From positions 496,001 to 560,000 of the forward strand of contig NZ_NMVJ01000001.1 of NCBI RefSeq assembly GCF_002250565.1: a DNA stretch of 64,000 nucleotides. The letters run 5' to 3'. The notes beneath the pieces are model-generated. The model did no database searches. It was not told the origin of the DNA and saw only the letters and a list, made by a program, of their open reading frames with translations. The stretch comes from Parenemella sanctibonifatiensis. Lineage in GTDB: Bacteria > Actinomycetota > Actinomycetes > Propionibacteriales > Propionibacteriaceae. This document shows, piece after piece, positions 34,855 through 42,926 of the stretch. Position 1 is the first letter of the stretch, and each line of letters begins with the position of its first letter. The position numbers and the translations under genes are program-made.

Positions 34855-36609
34855 CTACTCGCTTGGGGCTATGGCGCAGTTGGTAGCGCGTCTCGTTCGC
34901 AATGAGAAGGTCAGGGGTTCGAATCCCCTTAGCTCCACGTAAAGTTGAACGTTCGAACCTTGCCCCGCATCATCGCGGGGCAAGGTTCTTTCGTTGTGTG
35001 GCCTGGGGTTGGTGGCCAGGATCGTCTGGATCGCTTCAGTCGGTTGGAGGGTGGCGTCGTCCTCGTCATCGATGGTGATGCGGTCGAACAGTGCCCGGTT
35101 GAGCATCCTCCGCTCTGAGGGTTCGGCCTTTGCGTAGACGTCGCCGATGTCGGTGAGGAGCCCGAGGATCGCGTCGAGCCCGACCTTGGCCTTGTCGTAG
35201 GTCGTCTCCAACGTGTCGAGCCGGCTGGTGATCGCTTGCAGGCTCGCGCGGATGCGGTCCTGTTCGGTCTTGAGCAGGTCGAGGGGGATCGCGTCGGCGT
35301 AGTGGGCTTGGAGGAGCTTGACCTGTTCGGCTTCGAGCTTGGCCTTCTGCCCGGCGAGGAGCTTCTTCTCATCGCTGGTGGATTCGGCGAGGGTGTCGAA
35401 CACCTGCCTGAGCACGCCCTGGACCTGCGCGGCCTCGCCGGGACTGAGGGAGATGTCCTGGTAGCCGGCCTCGATGGACTGCTCGACGCGGTGGGTGAGG
35501 ACGGCGGTGCGCTGGCAGTTGTTGCGCTTGAACCGACGGCCGGTGCAGGTGAAGTAGTCGTAGGCGACGCCCTGGTGGTTGCGGGGCCGCTCGAACATGA
35601 GCCGTTTCCCGCAGGCGCAGTAGATCGAGCCTTTGAGGTAGTGGTCGTACTTCTGGGGCTTGTCGCCGACGACGTGGTTCTGTCGCAGGATCGTCTGCAC
35701 CTGCTCGAACGTCTCCGGCGTCACGAGCGGATCGTGCGTGCCGGGGTAGGTGACGTCGCGGAAGGTGACGATGCCCTGGTAGTAGGGGTTGGTGAGGATC
35801 TTGTGCAGCGCGGTCGTGGTGACCGGCTTCGCCGGGAACGACGGCGTCGGCCTCGTGGTGAGGCCGCGGGTCTCCAGCTCCCTGGCGAGCCTCGACAGCG
35901 ACCAGTCCCCGGTGGCGTAAGCGGTGAACGTGAACCGGATCAGCTCGGCCCGGTCGGGATCGAGCCGCACCTCGCGGACTTCGTGCCCGCCCGCGTCGAC
36001 GGTGCGGATGTTGAGGTAGCCGATGGGCGCCTTGTGCGGGGTGCCGCCGATCGTGGCTTTCTGCACGAGCCCCTTGGTGACCTCCTGGGCGAGGTTCAGG
36101 CTGTAGAACTCGGCGATGGAGGCCATGATGCCGTGCATCAGCATCCCGGATGGGGTCTCGTCGATGTTCTCCATGACGGACACGAGCGTGACCCCGGCCT
36201 GGCGGAGGGTGGCGTGGATGATCGCGTCATCGAGCCGGTTCCTCGCGATGCGGTCGACTTTGTTGATGATGCAGTACCTGACGGGGTGCTCGGCGAGGTA
36301 GTCCAGCATCTCCTGGAGCGCTTTGCGGCGGGCGGTCTTGCCGGACTCGCCGGGCTCGATGAACTCCGCGACGATGACGGCGTTCAGTTGGTCGGCCTTG
36401 CGCTGCGCGGCGTCGCGCTGCGCGGGGATGGAGAGGCCTTCTTCGAGACCGTTGCGGGTGGCCTGGTCCTTGGTGGAGACCCGCAGGTAGGAGATCGCGG
36501 GCACCTTCCCATCAGGAAGGGCCGTCGCCTCGTGGGAGGGTTTCGGGCCGGTGGCGAGTGTGCGCAGGGCGCTTAGGTCGAGGCCGGCGGGGAGGTCGAT
36601 GAGCGTCAT
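34855..36609 (-). CDS. Large serine recombinase (integrase)
   Basis: 584 residues from the ATG at 36609; a GTG nine codons upstream is an alternative. The resolvase domain has ISYLRVSTKDQ with catalytic Ser45 and NKVDRIARNRLDD. The recombinase DNA-binding domain follows (APIGYLNI, ALHKILTNPYYQG), then a zinc ribbon (CACGKRL and CTGRRFKRNNC), and a coiled coil (about 400-470) as in phiC31-type integrases. It integrates and excises the element. The frame has no stop before the tRNA, so the last 28 residues, including RGFEPLTFSLRTRRATNC, are encoded by the antisense strand of tRNA-Ala. A weak hairpin (36634-36662) lies 25 bp upstream of the start. Confidence 0.92.
   Translation of the reverse strand: MTLIDLPAGLDLSALRTLATGPKPSHEATALPDGKVPAISYLRVSTKDQATRNGLEEGLSIPAQRDAAQRKADQLNAVIVAEFIEPGESGKTARRKALQEMLDYLAEHPVRYCIINKVDRIARNRLDDAIIHATLRQAGVTLVSVMENIDETPSGMLMHGIMASIAEFYSLNLAQEVTKGLVQKATIGGTPHKAPIGYLNIRTVDAGGHEVREVRLDPDRAELIRFTFTAYATGDWSLSRLARELETRGLTTRPTPSFPAKPVTTTALHKILTNPYYQGIVTFRDVTYPGTHDPLVTPETFEQVQTILRQNHVVGDKPQKYDHYLKGSIYCACGKRLMFERPRNHQGVAYDYFTCTGRRFKRNNCQRTAVLTHRVEQSIEAGYQDISLSPGEAAQVQGVLRQVFDTLAESTSDEKKLLAGQKAKLEAEQVKLLQAHYADAIPLDLLKTEQDRIRASLQAITSRLDTLETTYDKAKVGLDAILGLLTDIGDVYAKAEPSERRMLNRALFDRITIDDEDDATLQPTEAIQTILATNPRPHNERTLPRDDAGQGSNVQLYVELRGFEPLTFSLRTRRATNCAIAPSE
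34865..34937 (+). tRNA. tRNA-Ala (anticodon CGC); integration site of the element
   Basis: The 73-nt cloverleaf is complete. The acceptor stem is GGGGCTA with TAGCTCC and discriminator A, the D arm GCGC-AGTTGGTA-GCGC, the anticodon loop TTCGCAA, and the T arm AGGGG-TTCGAAT-CCCCT. No CCA is encoded. It reads GCG codons. A serine recombinase frame runs antisense through it and the mobile element begins at its 3' side, so the 3' part is the probable attL core. Confidence 0.95.
34955..34988 (+). terminator. Strong hairpin terminator after tRNA-Ala
   Basis: A perfect 14-bp stem GAACCTTGCCCCGC (34955-34968) with 34975-34988, loop ATCATC, is followed by TTTCGTT on the plus strand. It suits termination of the tRNA transcript. 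It lies within the recombinase reading frame on the other strand. Confidence 0.8.
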
Positions 36610-36636
36610 GGTCGTGACTGCCTTTCGGGCTCTCAC

Positions 36637-36775
36637 CCAGCCCCCAGCGATGGGGTTGGGTGCGGGCGCCGACTGGCGGTCACGACACAGATGGGGAGGC
36701 CTGCCGAACCGCGACGGGCTCGGGCAACAGATGGGTTAGCCGGTAGCGCCCTGGGGTGGACGTACAACAGGGATT
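36637..36775. other. Gap upstream of the integrase
   Basis: An 11-bp hairpin with one mismatch, CACCCAGCCCC and GGGGTTGGGTG, spans 36634-36662 and would lie in the integrase leader. ACAGATGGG occurs twice (36687 and 36727). No gene is seen. Confidence 0.4.
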
Positions 36776-36982
36776 CTACCGTTCGCTGGCCAGCAGCGCC
36801 CGGAACTGGTCTCCGGCCTGACCGACCGTGCTGCCGGTGCCGGCCTCGCGCAGGGCGACGCGGATGAGGACTTCGGCGATCTTCTCGGTGTCGATCTGCT
36901 CCCGCCTCGTGAACGTGACCCGCAACCGCCGGTCCGATGATGGGCGTTGGGTCTTGCGCTGATAGTTCCGCACCATCGCCAC
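36776..36982 (-). CDS. Small conserved hypothetical protein of the element
   Basis: 68 residues from a GTG immediately after the stop of the DUF4913 gene; an ATG two codons in is also possible. The sequence is basic at the N terminus (VRNYQRKTQRPSSDRRLRVTFTRREQ) and then helical (DTEKIAEVLIRVALREA). It has no recognisable domain. Its position between the transfer operon and the integrase, and its size, would suit a recombination accessory or regulatory protein, but nothing in the sequence proves that. Confidence 0.6.
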   Translation of the reverse strand: MAMVRNYQRKTQRPSSDRRLRVTFTRREQIDTEKIAEVLIRVALREAGTGSTVGQAGDQFRALLASER

Positions 36983-37585
36983 TCACCCGCCTTCGGAATC
37001 TCTACCCATGTCGGTGTCGAGGTCGGCGTCGTCGAGGCGGGCGAAGAAGGCGTCTTCGGCGGCTTTGCGGCGGGCGACCTGTTCGATCACGAAGGCCACG
37101 AAGTCCTCGCGCCGGTTTGTGATGGGGATGTCTTCGACCGGTGGGGCCGGGGGCTCGCCGGGCCAGGCGGTCTGCCGGTCGGGGCGGTCGCGATCCAGGC
37201 GGGTGCCGGAGGCGGCGACCCAGTCGCGCAGCCGTTGCCGGGCGGCGGCGAAGTCGCGGTGCCACCCGATCGCGGCCGAGGCGTCCTGTTCCGGATCGTA
37301 CGCGGCGAGCCAGTGCAGGTGCAGCGCGGAAAGCTCCCACTTCAGCGCCGGATGCCGGTGCCACAACGGCGGGATCACCGATGCGGGCAGCGCGTACTCT
37401 CTCCTGACCCACTCGACCCAACGGTTGAGGGCGAGCCATTCCTGCTCCAGGTCGTGCGCGAGCAGCAGGTTCCAGTTCACCGGCCGCGGCGGCCCCGGCA
37501 CATCATCGTCGGGGCCGACCGGACCGAAGTCCTCGTCCTCCCATTCCTCGGGATCGGGACGGTCGGGCGGGGTGGTGGTGTCCAT
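36983..37585 (-). CDS. DUF4913-like protein
   Basis: 200 residues. The central block NWNLLLAHDLEQEWLALNRWVEWVRREYALPASVIPPLWHRHPALKWELSALHLHWLAAYDPE matches the actinobacterial plasmid/ICE family DUF4913, with conserved WVEWLRREY, IPPCWHRHP and ELSALHLAW. The N terminus is acidic, the C terminus charged. Function unknown; the family occurs next to conjugative coupling-protein genes. The next gene downstream starts directly after its stop, so the two are coupled. Confidence 0.7.
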   Translation of the reverse strand: MDTTTPPDRPDPEEWEDEDFGPVGPDDDVPGPPRPVNWNLLLAHDLEQEWLALNRWVEWVRREYALPASVIPPLWHRHPALKWELSALHLHWLAAYDPEQDASAAIGWHRDFAAARQRLRDWVAASGTRLDRDRPDRQTAWPGEPPAPPVEDIPITNRREDFVAFVIEQVARRKAAEDAFFARLDDADLDTDMGRDSEGG

Positions 37586-37600
37586 CGCGTCCGCCTCCGT

Positions 37601-38080
37601 TCACATGGCCCGTGCGGGCTGCTCGTGGGCGGGCTGTTCCTGCTCGGGCGGCTCGAACCCGCCTTGCCGCTGCGGCTGCTGCCGGTTCGGGGACTCCATC
37701 TGCGACAGCCGGCGCGGGATGCCGATCTCGATGTTCATCCGGGCGGCGTCGGGACCGAACCGGTTGGCGATGAACTCCTTGCTCTCCACCCCGGTGTTCG
37801 GGTTCGTGCTGGTTTCGAGGCGGCCGTGCGCGATGAACCAGTCCTGCTTGGTCAGCGTCTCCTTCCCGCTGACCGCGGCGCCGCGGAACGCGACGACATC
37901 GTGGAAGGTGGTCGGCAGCTTGGTGCGCGACCCGTCGGGCGCGAACTGGTAGTGCTCCTGCCCAGCCTTGAAGTACAGACGCGGCTTGCCGTCGTGCCAG
38001 GTCAGCTGCGGCTCGGAGGCGACGAACCCGTAGAAGGCCTGACCGATCTCCGGGTCGACGTCTGGTTTCTGCTCGCTCAT
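37601..38080 (-). CDS. SSB-like single-stranded DNA-binding protein
   Basis: 159 residues from the ATG at 38080 with AGGAG upstream; the longer upstream frame is shadow. The segment PQLTWHDGKPRLYFKAGQEHY, then LPTTFHDVVAFRGAAV, KQDWFIAHGRLE and EFIANRFGPDAAR, has the strand order and spacing of an OB-fold SSB. The C-terminal tail is rich in Gln, Pro and Glu. It probably coats single-stranded DNA during transfer or replication of the element. The usual acidic DDDIPF-like SSB tip is absent. Confidence 0.6.
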   Translation of the reverse strand: MSEQKPDVDPEIGQAFYGFVASEPQLTWHDGKPRLYFKAGQEHYQFAPDGSRTKLPTTFHDVVAFRGAAVSGKETLTKQDWFIAHGRLETSTNPNTGVESKEFIANRFGPDAARMNIEIGIPRRLSQMESPNRQQPQRQGGFEPPEQEQPAHEQPARAM

Positions 38081-38172
38081 CGTGTGCTCCTGCTCTGCTA
38101 ATGCCGCCCGCTCGTCGTGGGGCTGCTCGTGGCAGGCAGGTGCACCCGACCACCCCAGCACGCCGGCGTCGT

Positions 38173-39906
38173 CTACTGGCGGTGGGCGTCGTGCAGGAGC
38201 TGTTCGACCTCTGCCCGATCCGCCTGGATCTGCTTGCCGTCGGGGCGGGCGGGCCACGCTCGCAGGTCGGTGATGATCGGCGGCGCCGACCGCAGCAGAG
38301 TCACCGCGGTGCCGAACGGCAGGCGCCGGATGTGATCGGGCGGGAGGATCGCGACCCGCCGCACGCTGCGTTGGTTGGAGCGGGAGCCGTGGTCGCCGAC
38401 GGTGGTGGTGTCGGTGAGCTCGTCGCGTTCCCCGATGAGGGTGGAGAGGTCTTGGAGGTCGCGGCTGTTGGAGGCGCCGCCGAGGATGATTTTCACGATG
38501 GACGCATCCCAGATCGCGCCGGCCTGGTGCTCGTTCCACTTGTCACGCGCCTGCGCGAGGGACTGGAGCACGGCGAGGGTGGTGATGCCGGTGCCGCCGC
38601 CTTCGGCCATCAAGGTCGGAAGGCTGGGAAGAGGTGCCAGGTTCCCGATCTCATCCAGACACAACAGCAGCGGCGGATCGAGTCTCGCGCCGGTGGAGCG
38701 GGCGGCCATGCGGCGGGCAGTCTCCACGAGGTCTTCGACCAGCGCGGTGACGAGTGCGGCGCTGTTCCCGGCGCCGGCGCCGGTGGCGAGGAGGAACAGG
38801 GTGCCGCGCTCCCTGATGAACGCCTCGGGGTCGAAGGCTTCACCCTCTGCGGGTGTGACCGCATCGAGCACTCGCGGATCGGCCAGCGCCGCGAGAGAGA
38901 GGCTGACGCCCTGCCAGATCGAATCCCTTGTGCGCGGGTCGGCGTCGATCATCGACGCGAGCGAGTCCGCCCACCCGGTTGCCGCGTCGGGGTGGTTGGT
39001 GAGGATCGCGACCGCATCTGCCGCCGAGGTGGGGTCGAGGGTCCACCGGAACAGCTCAGACGGTGAGCGGCCGTCGAGGGCGGCGGCGTGCAGTAGCGCT
39101 TGCAGCGCGGCGCGGGTCTTGCCTTCCCAGAAGTCACCCCCTTCGACCCCGCCCGCGGACAGGCCCGTGGCGGAGGCGAGGCCCGCGGCGCGGATCATCG
39201 CTGTTTGTGGCGACTCGCAGCCTCGGATCGGTGACCACCGCATCCCCGCCGGCAGGCCCTCGGCGAGATGCTGCGGGTCGAACACCGCCACCGGGCCGAT
39301 GCGCTTGCGGGCGCGCAGGCAGGCGGTGACGTTATCCGGCCTGGTGCTGGTGGTGACGACGGCGCCGGGTGCGTCGAGGATCGCGGGGATGATCAGGTGC
39401 AGGCCTTTGCCGGAGCGGGGCGGGCCGATCAGCAGGATCGAGTCCTCCACTGACGCCCACACCTCGTGGCGGTGCGCGGTGCCGAGCCGATACCCGACAT
39501 CACCCGGTCGCGGGCTCTCCAGGCTGGGGCGAAGGGTGCCGGCCCGCCGCATGAGCGCCTTCGCCGACGCCGACTTGGCGACCTCGTGACCGGTGGCTGT
39601 GCCGTCCTGCCGGCGCGGATCCTGCGCGGCCTGCCGCATCGTGCGGCGGATCATGCCCCAGGCCCAGAAGCCCGCCGCGGCCAGGGCGGTGAGCATGAGG
39701 GCGGCGGTGATCCAATAGACGACCGGGTTCAGGCCATCGGCGCCGAGCTGCCCGCCCGGGTCCGCCGGGTCGAAGAACACCGCCACCCCGCCCGTCGCCC
39801 CCGCCGTCGGCTGAGGGCTGCCGGTGAGGAACGCGGCGACGCTGCCCGCGGCGCGGAGCACGAAGGCGACCCCGAGCAGCCCGCCGATCGCGATGACATG
39901 CGGCAC
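38173..39906 (-). CDS. VirD4/TraG-type conjugative coupling protein (T4CP)
   Basis: 577 residues from a GTG. Two membrane segments (about 2-28 and 61-80) are followed by the ATPase domain: Walker A GPPRSGKG (161-168, Lys167), and Walker B LLLCLDEIGN near residue 425, with the TraG/TraD C-terminal pattern GGGTGITTLAVLQSLAQARDKW and ILGGASNSRDLQDLSTLIGE. It brings the relaxase-DNA complex to the secretion channel. Upstream the frame of the ParB-like C-terminal segment runs on out of phase over its first 400 bp, which is unusual. Confidence 0.9.
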   Translation of the reverse strand: MPHVIAIGGLLGVAFVLRAAGSVAAFLTGSPQPTAGATGGVAVFFDPADPGGQLGADGLNPVVYWITAALMLTALAAAGFWAWGMIRRTMRQAAQDPRRQDGTATGHEVAKSASAKALMRRAGTLRPSLESPRPGDVGYRLGTAHRHEVWASVEDSILLIGPPRSGKGLHLIIPAILDAPGAVVTTSTRPDNVTACLRARKRIGPVAVFDPQHLAEGLPAGMRWSPIRGCESPQTAMIRAAGLASATGLSAGGVEGGDFWEGKTRAALQALLHAAALDGRSPSELFRWTLDPTSAADAVAILTNHPDAATGWADSLASMIDADPRTRDSIWQGVSLSLAALADPRVLDAVTPAEGEAFDPEAFIRERGTLFLLATGAGAGNSAALVTALVEDLVETARRMAARSTGARLDPPLLLCLDEIGNLAPLPSLPTLMAEGGGTGITTLAVLQSLAQARDKWNEHQAGAIWDASIVKIILGGASNSRDLQDLSTLIGERDELTDTTTVGDHGSRSNQRSVRRVAILPPDHIRRLPFGTAVTLLRSAPPIITDLRAWPARPDGKQIQADRAEVEQLLHDAHRQ

Positions 39907-40360
39907 GGAGGGCGGTGGCGAAGCGGGCGGTGCCGTCGGCGATCGTCAGGAACATCTCGATCTGCTCCTCGGTGAGCTCGCCGGCGAGCACGGCCGGGTC
40001 GTAATGCGTCCACCAGTCGACGAGTTCGCCCCAGATCACGACGAACGAGCGGGCCGTCCACACCGTCAGCCCCGCCGGTGCCAGAGCGGCAGGGCTCTTC
40101 GTGCGGCGGGGGCGGTTCTTGGCGCGGGCGACCGCCTCCTGCGCGAGCCGGTCCAGTTCCGCGTCCCGGCTCCGGGCGGGATCGTCGATCAGGGAGCGGA
40201 CCTCCTCGAAGATCGGATGCACCGGCGCGCCCGCCTCGATCCGCGCCAACGCATTCGCTACCGACGTACGGGTGTCGTCGGGGAGGTCGTCGCGGTCGGC
40301 GGCCTGCTGGATCGCCTCGATCTTGTCCAATGTCCGGTACGACGCGGCACCGGGGATCAT
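39500..40360 (-). CDS. C-terminal part of a ParB-like protein (separate frame)
   Basis: The ORF is 286 codons, but only the first 155 or so look like protein: MIPGAASYRTLDKIEAIQQAADR, ARIEAGAPVHPIFEEVRSLIDD, then VIWGELVDWWTHYDPAVLAGELTEEQIEMFLTIADGTARFATALRAA. Beyond about 39895 it is the shadow of the coupling-protein gene. The ASYRTL segment, preceded in the same frame by GEARQQAAT, is the sequence that follows the N-terminal domain in ICE ParB-like proteins. This and the preceding gene are therefore probably one protein split by a frameshift. The ATG at 40360 overlaps the upstream stop by 4 bp, so separate translation remains possible. Confidence 0.5.
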   Translation of the reverse strand: MIPGAASYRTLDKIEAIQQAADRDDLPDDTRTSVANALARIEAGAPVHPIFEEVRSLIDDPARSRDAELDRLAQEAVARAKNRPRRTKSPAALAPAGLTVWTARSFVVIWGELVDWWTHYDPAVLAGELTEEQIEMFLTIADGTARFATALRAACHRDRRAARGRLRAPRRGQRRRVPHRQPSADGGGDGRGGGVLRPGGPGRAARRRWPEPGRLLDHRRPHAHRPGRGGLLGLGHDPPHDAAGRAGSAPAGRHSHRSRGRQVGVGEGAHAAGRHPSPQPGEPATG

Positions 40361-40803
40361 CGTCGCCGCCTGCTGCCGCGCCTCACCCGCCGGTGTCGGT
40401 GACCACCCTCGGCAGGCTGGTGGTCGCTGCTGAACCGGGACGCTTCCTGCCGACGCGCCGCGTCCTCAGCGAGGAGGGTCTTGAGTTCGCGGTAGAGGGA
40501 CGCTGCTTCCAGTGGGTTGAGGTCTTTGTGCAGGAGGTTGTCGTCCTGCTCGGCCAGCAGATGTCCGAGCCGGTCCGAGATCCCTTGCCGCACCCACACG
40601 TTCACGGTGCGCCAGCCGAGCTGCTGGATCGCGGCGAGCCGGCGCCTGCCGCACACGAGCACCCCGTCCGGGGTGATCGTCGGGGGCTGGAGCAGGCCGT
40701 CGCGGGCGATGGACGCGGCCAGGGCGTCGATGTCGCCCAGGTCGGTGCGATGCCGGTTCCCGATCCTGATCGAGGACACGGCCCGTTCCAGCTCGATACT
40801 CAT
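40357..40803 (-). CDS. ParB/sulfiredoxin-like N-terminal domain protein
   Basis: 148 residues from the ATG in a 4-bp overlap with the preceding gene. The ParB-type domain is clear: IRIGNRHRTDLGDIDALAASIARDGLLQPPTITPDGVLVCGRRRLAAIQQLGWRTVNVWVR, with the GRRRLAA box. It continues LLAEQDDNLLHKDLNPLEAASLYRELKTLLAEDAARRQEASRF, then turns into Arg-rich sequence (HRHRRVRRGSRRRR) that looks out of frame. A -1 shift near 40395-40430 would join it to the next ORF. Such proteins are common in actinobacterial conjugative elements and may act in replication or partition of the excised form. Confidence 0.75.
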   Translation of the reverse strand: MSIELERAVSSIRIGNRHRTDLGDIDALAASIARDGLLQPPTITPDGVLVCGRRRLAAIQQLGWRTVNVWVRQGISDRLGHLLAEQDDNLLHKDLNPLEAASLYRELKTLLAEDAARRQEASRFSSDHQPAEGGHRHRRVRRGSRRRR

Positions 40804-41675
40804 CGCCGGCCCCCATTCCGGGGTGCCGCGAGTGACACGGTGAGCACGAGGTCGTCGTCGTGCAGCAGCACCGGCAGCGTCTCGCCGATCAACAACCTGA
40901 GCAGGATGCCCCGCCCTGCCGAGGTCGCGGAGATCCCGGGTGCGGGGTTGCCGAGCAGTGCCCGCAGCAGCGCCGTCCATGAGGAGCCGGGAAGGTCGAG
41001 CAGGGCGCGGGAGTGCTTGTCGCGGCGCAGCACCTCGGACGCCGACTGCCGCGACCCGGTACGGGCGAGGGCATGGCAGACATGCTCGACCGCGGCGCGG
41101 GCCGTCTGCGCCGGCCACCCGAGGACGGTGACGAACGCGATCGCGTCCTCCACCGCACCAGACGCCGACGTGACCACCCCCGCCGGCTCCACCACCTCCC
41201 GCTCGCCCTCGTGCTTCTCGTCGTCGGGGCGGGGGTCGGTGATGTGGAACGCGGGATGGTAGTCACCCAGCGGGTTGTCCCGGTCGGAGAGGCGCTCGGC
41301 GTCGTGGAAGACCGAGTAGTGCGGGCGGCGCGCCTGATGCGTCGAGCACAGCAGGCCTTGGGCGCGCTCCTCGGCGATGCAGGTGATCCGCACCGCGTGG
41401 GTGACCACGCCCCACGGGTCATCGGCCTCGCGCGCGGAACGGGTGCGCATCACATCGAACGCGGCACCCGCCGCCTCCCACGGATCAAGACCGTGCTTAC
41501 GCGCCAGAGCGGCGTACTTGTCGGCCGCGTACTGCATCAGCTTCGCGGCGGTCGGATCGGTGCGCCACGCTCCCGGCCCTTCCTCGTGCAGCCGGGTCAG
41601 CAGGGCGCGCAGTCCCTCGCCGGTCGTGTAGTCCTCGCCGCCCGGGCCGGCGGCGGTCGTTGTGTGCGGGATCAT
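40800..41675 (-). CDS. Conserved hypothetical protein of the transfer operon
   Basis: 291 residues that I do not recognise beyond it being a plausible conserved ICE protein. It is soluble and mostly helical: AWRTDPTAAKLMQYAADKYAALARKHGLDPWEAAGAAFDVMRTRS, then RITCIAEERAQGLLCSTHQARR, and a C-terminal TALLRALLGNPAPG block. No membrane segment, cysteine cluster or catalytic motif is evident. It overlaps the ParB-like start by 4 bp, so it is cotranscribed with it. Confidence 0.65.
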   Translation of the reverse strand: MIPHTTTAAGPGGEDYTTGEGLRALLTRLHEEGPGAWRTDPTAAKLMQYAADKYAALARKHGLDPWEAAGAAFDVMRTRSAREADDPWGVVTHAVRITCIAEERAQGLLCSTHQARRPHYSVFHDAERLSDRDNPLGDYHPAFHITDPRPDDEKHEGEREVVEPAGVVTSASGAVEDAIAFVTVLGWPAQTARAAVEHVCHALARTGSRQSASEVLRRDKHSRALLDLPGSSWTALLRALLGNPAPGISATSAGRGILLRLLIGETLPVLLHDDDLVLTVSLAAPRNGGRR

Positions 41676-41775
41676 CTCGGCACCTCCTGCCAGGCAGGTG
41701 CACGCCGGCTCCCACGAACTGCGGGGCGGTCAGGGAAAGAACGTCGGATCGTAGACATGACGGCTCACCCCTGGG

Positions 41776-42186
41776 TCACTTCCTGCCCAGACCCGGCGCC
41801 TCGGGCGCGGGCTCCTCGCGGCCGAACGCCGAGACCGGCGGCAGCCGCCTCGCGCCCGCGGCGATCTGCCGACCGACATACTTGGCGCTGACCGCGATGC
41901 CGTGCCGGGTCCCACGAGCGAGCTTGGCGTCCAGGTCGATGCCACGCCGCGACAGAGAGCCGCTGCCACGGGAGAGCAGGTCGGAGGCGCGCACCCAGTC
42001 CACCCCGCGCGTCGGCCTCTCCACGTCCACGCCCTCCGTGGGGTGCTTCTCGCGGTCGACGTCGGCGGCCTGGATCGCCTCGGGCGCCATCCCCGCCGAC
42101 GGATCAGGCCGCTCCGGCCCTGCCGCCTCGGATGGTGGCGGCTGCTCGGGCGGCTGCTGGTCGTGCGGGTGCTGTTCGGTGTTCAT
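41776..42186 (-). CDS. Hypothetical protein, Pro-rich N terminus
   Basis: 136 residues. The first 60 are hydrophilic and Pro/Gln/Glu-rich, and the rest is basic with DWVRASDLLSRGSGSLSRRGIDLDAKLARGTR. No domain is recognised. The ATG overlaps the DUF2637 stop by 4 bp (ATGA), so translation is coupled. The 100-bp gap downstream holds nothing notable. Confidence 0.55.
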   Translation of the reverse strand: MNTEQHPHDQQPPEQPPPSEAAGPERPDPSAGMAPEAIQAADVDREKHPTEGVDVERPTRGVDWVRASDLLSRGSGSLSRRGIDLDAKLARGTRHGIAVSAKYVGRQIAAGARRLPPVSAFGREEPAPEAPGLGRK

Positions 42187-42914
42187 GACGGTTCCTCCTC
42201 GGAATGTTCAGGTGGGGTGCCGGCCTCCTGCGGGCCGGACGACTCAGACACCTCGGCCTCGGGCCGTCGGGGAAACCAGCGGCCCACAGTCGAGGGGTGC
42301 ACATCGAGTTCGCGGGCGATCTGCTTGTTCGACCAGCCCGCCTCCCGCAGCCGCGCCGCCCGCTCCCGCCGATCAGCACCAACCCCCGTCGGAGCCGACT
42401 CGTGGGACTCGGGCGTCGTGGGCGCGGTCGGGCCTACTTCGTCCTCGTGCTGCGGTGAGGGATCGTCGGGCTCCGTCGCCGAGCGCGGGGCCGGGGTATC
42501 GGGCGCGGTGCCTGCCGGCAGAGCCGGCAGAGGCTCCTCGGTCTGCGGCGGTGTAGTCGTGGTGCGGGTGGAGCGGATGAGCACGACGGTCAGATGGGTG
42601 GACGCGAGCAGCACCAGTGGCGGGACGGCGGCGACGGTCGCGGCGAGCAGGCCCGGCGCGGACGCCTCGGCGGTGACCAGGGCGTGAGCGGCGTTCGCGA
42701 TCACCGAGACAAGTGCGCCGCCGATGAGCAGCGCCCACGGATACCAGGCCGCCCGGTGCCCATCGAGAGCGACCACGGCAACGGTCGCGACCACGATCAG
42801 CCCATCGACCAGCAGCGGCCAGATCCACGCCTGCCCGCCCCCGATCCCGGAACGCACGGCGAGGTCGGCCAGCGCCGTGAACGACAGCCAGAACGCGCCT
42901 GCCCCGATGAGCAC
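42183..42914 (-). CDS. DUF2637 membrane protein with helix-turn-helix tail
   Basis: 243 residues from a GTG 12 bp after the primase stop. Four hydrophobic segments in the first 120 residues match DUF2637 (FWLSFTALADLAVRSGI, WIWPLLVDGLIVVATVAVVAL, YPWALLIGGALVSVIANAAHA). Such proteins are linked to plasmid spreading in actinomycetes. A Pro/Thr/Glu-rich linker leads to a DNA-binding helix-turn-helix, AGWSNKQIARELDVHPSTVGRWFPRR. The combination suggests a membrane-tethered DNA-binding protein of the transfer apparatus or of its regulation. Confidence 0.78.
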   Translation of the reverse strand: MLIGAGAFWLSFTALADLAVRSGIGGGQAWIWPLLVDGLIVVATVAVVALDGHRAAWYPWALLIGGALVSVIANAAHALVTAEASAPGLLAATVAAVPPLVLLASTHLTVVLIRSTRTTTTPPQTEEPLPALPAGTAPDTPAPRSATEPDDPSPQHEDEVGPTAPTTPESHESAPTGVGADRRERAARLREAGWSNKQIARELDVHPSTVGRWFPRRPEAEVSESSGPQEAGTPPEHSEEEPS

Positions 42915-42926
42915 GGTTCCCGACCA

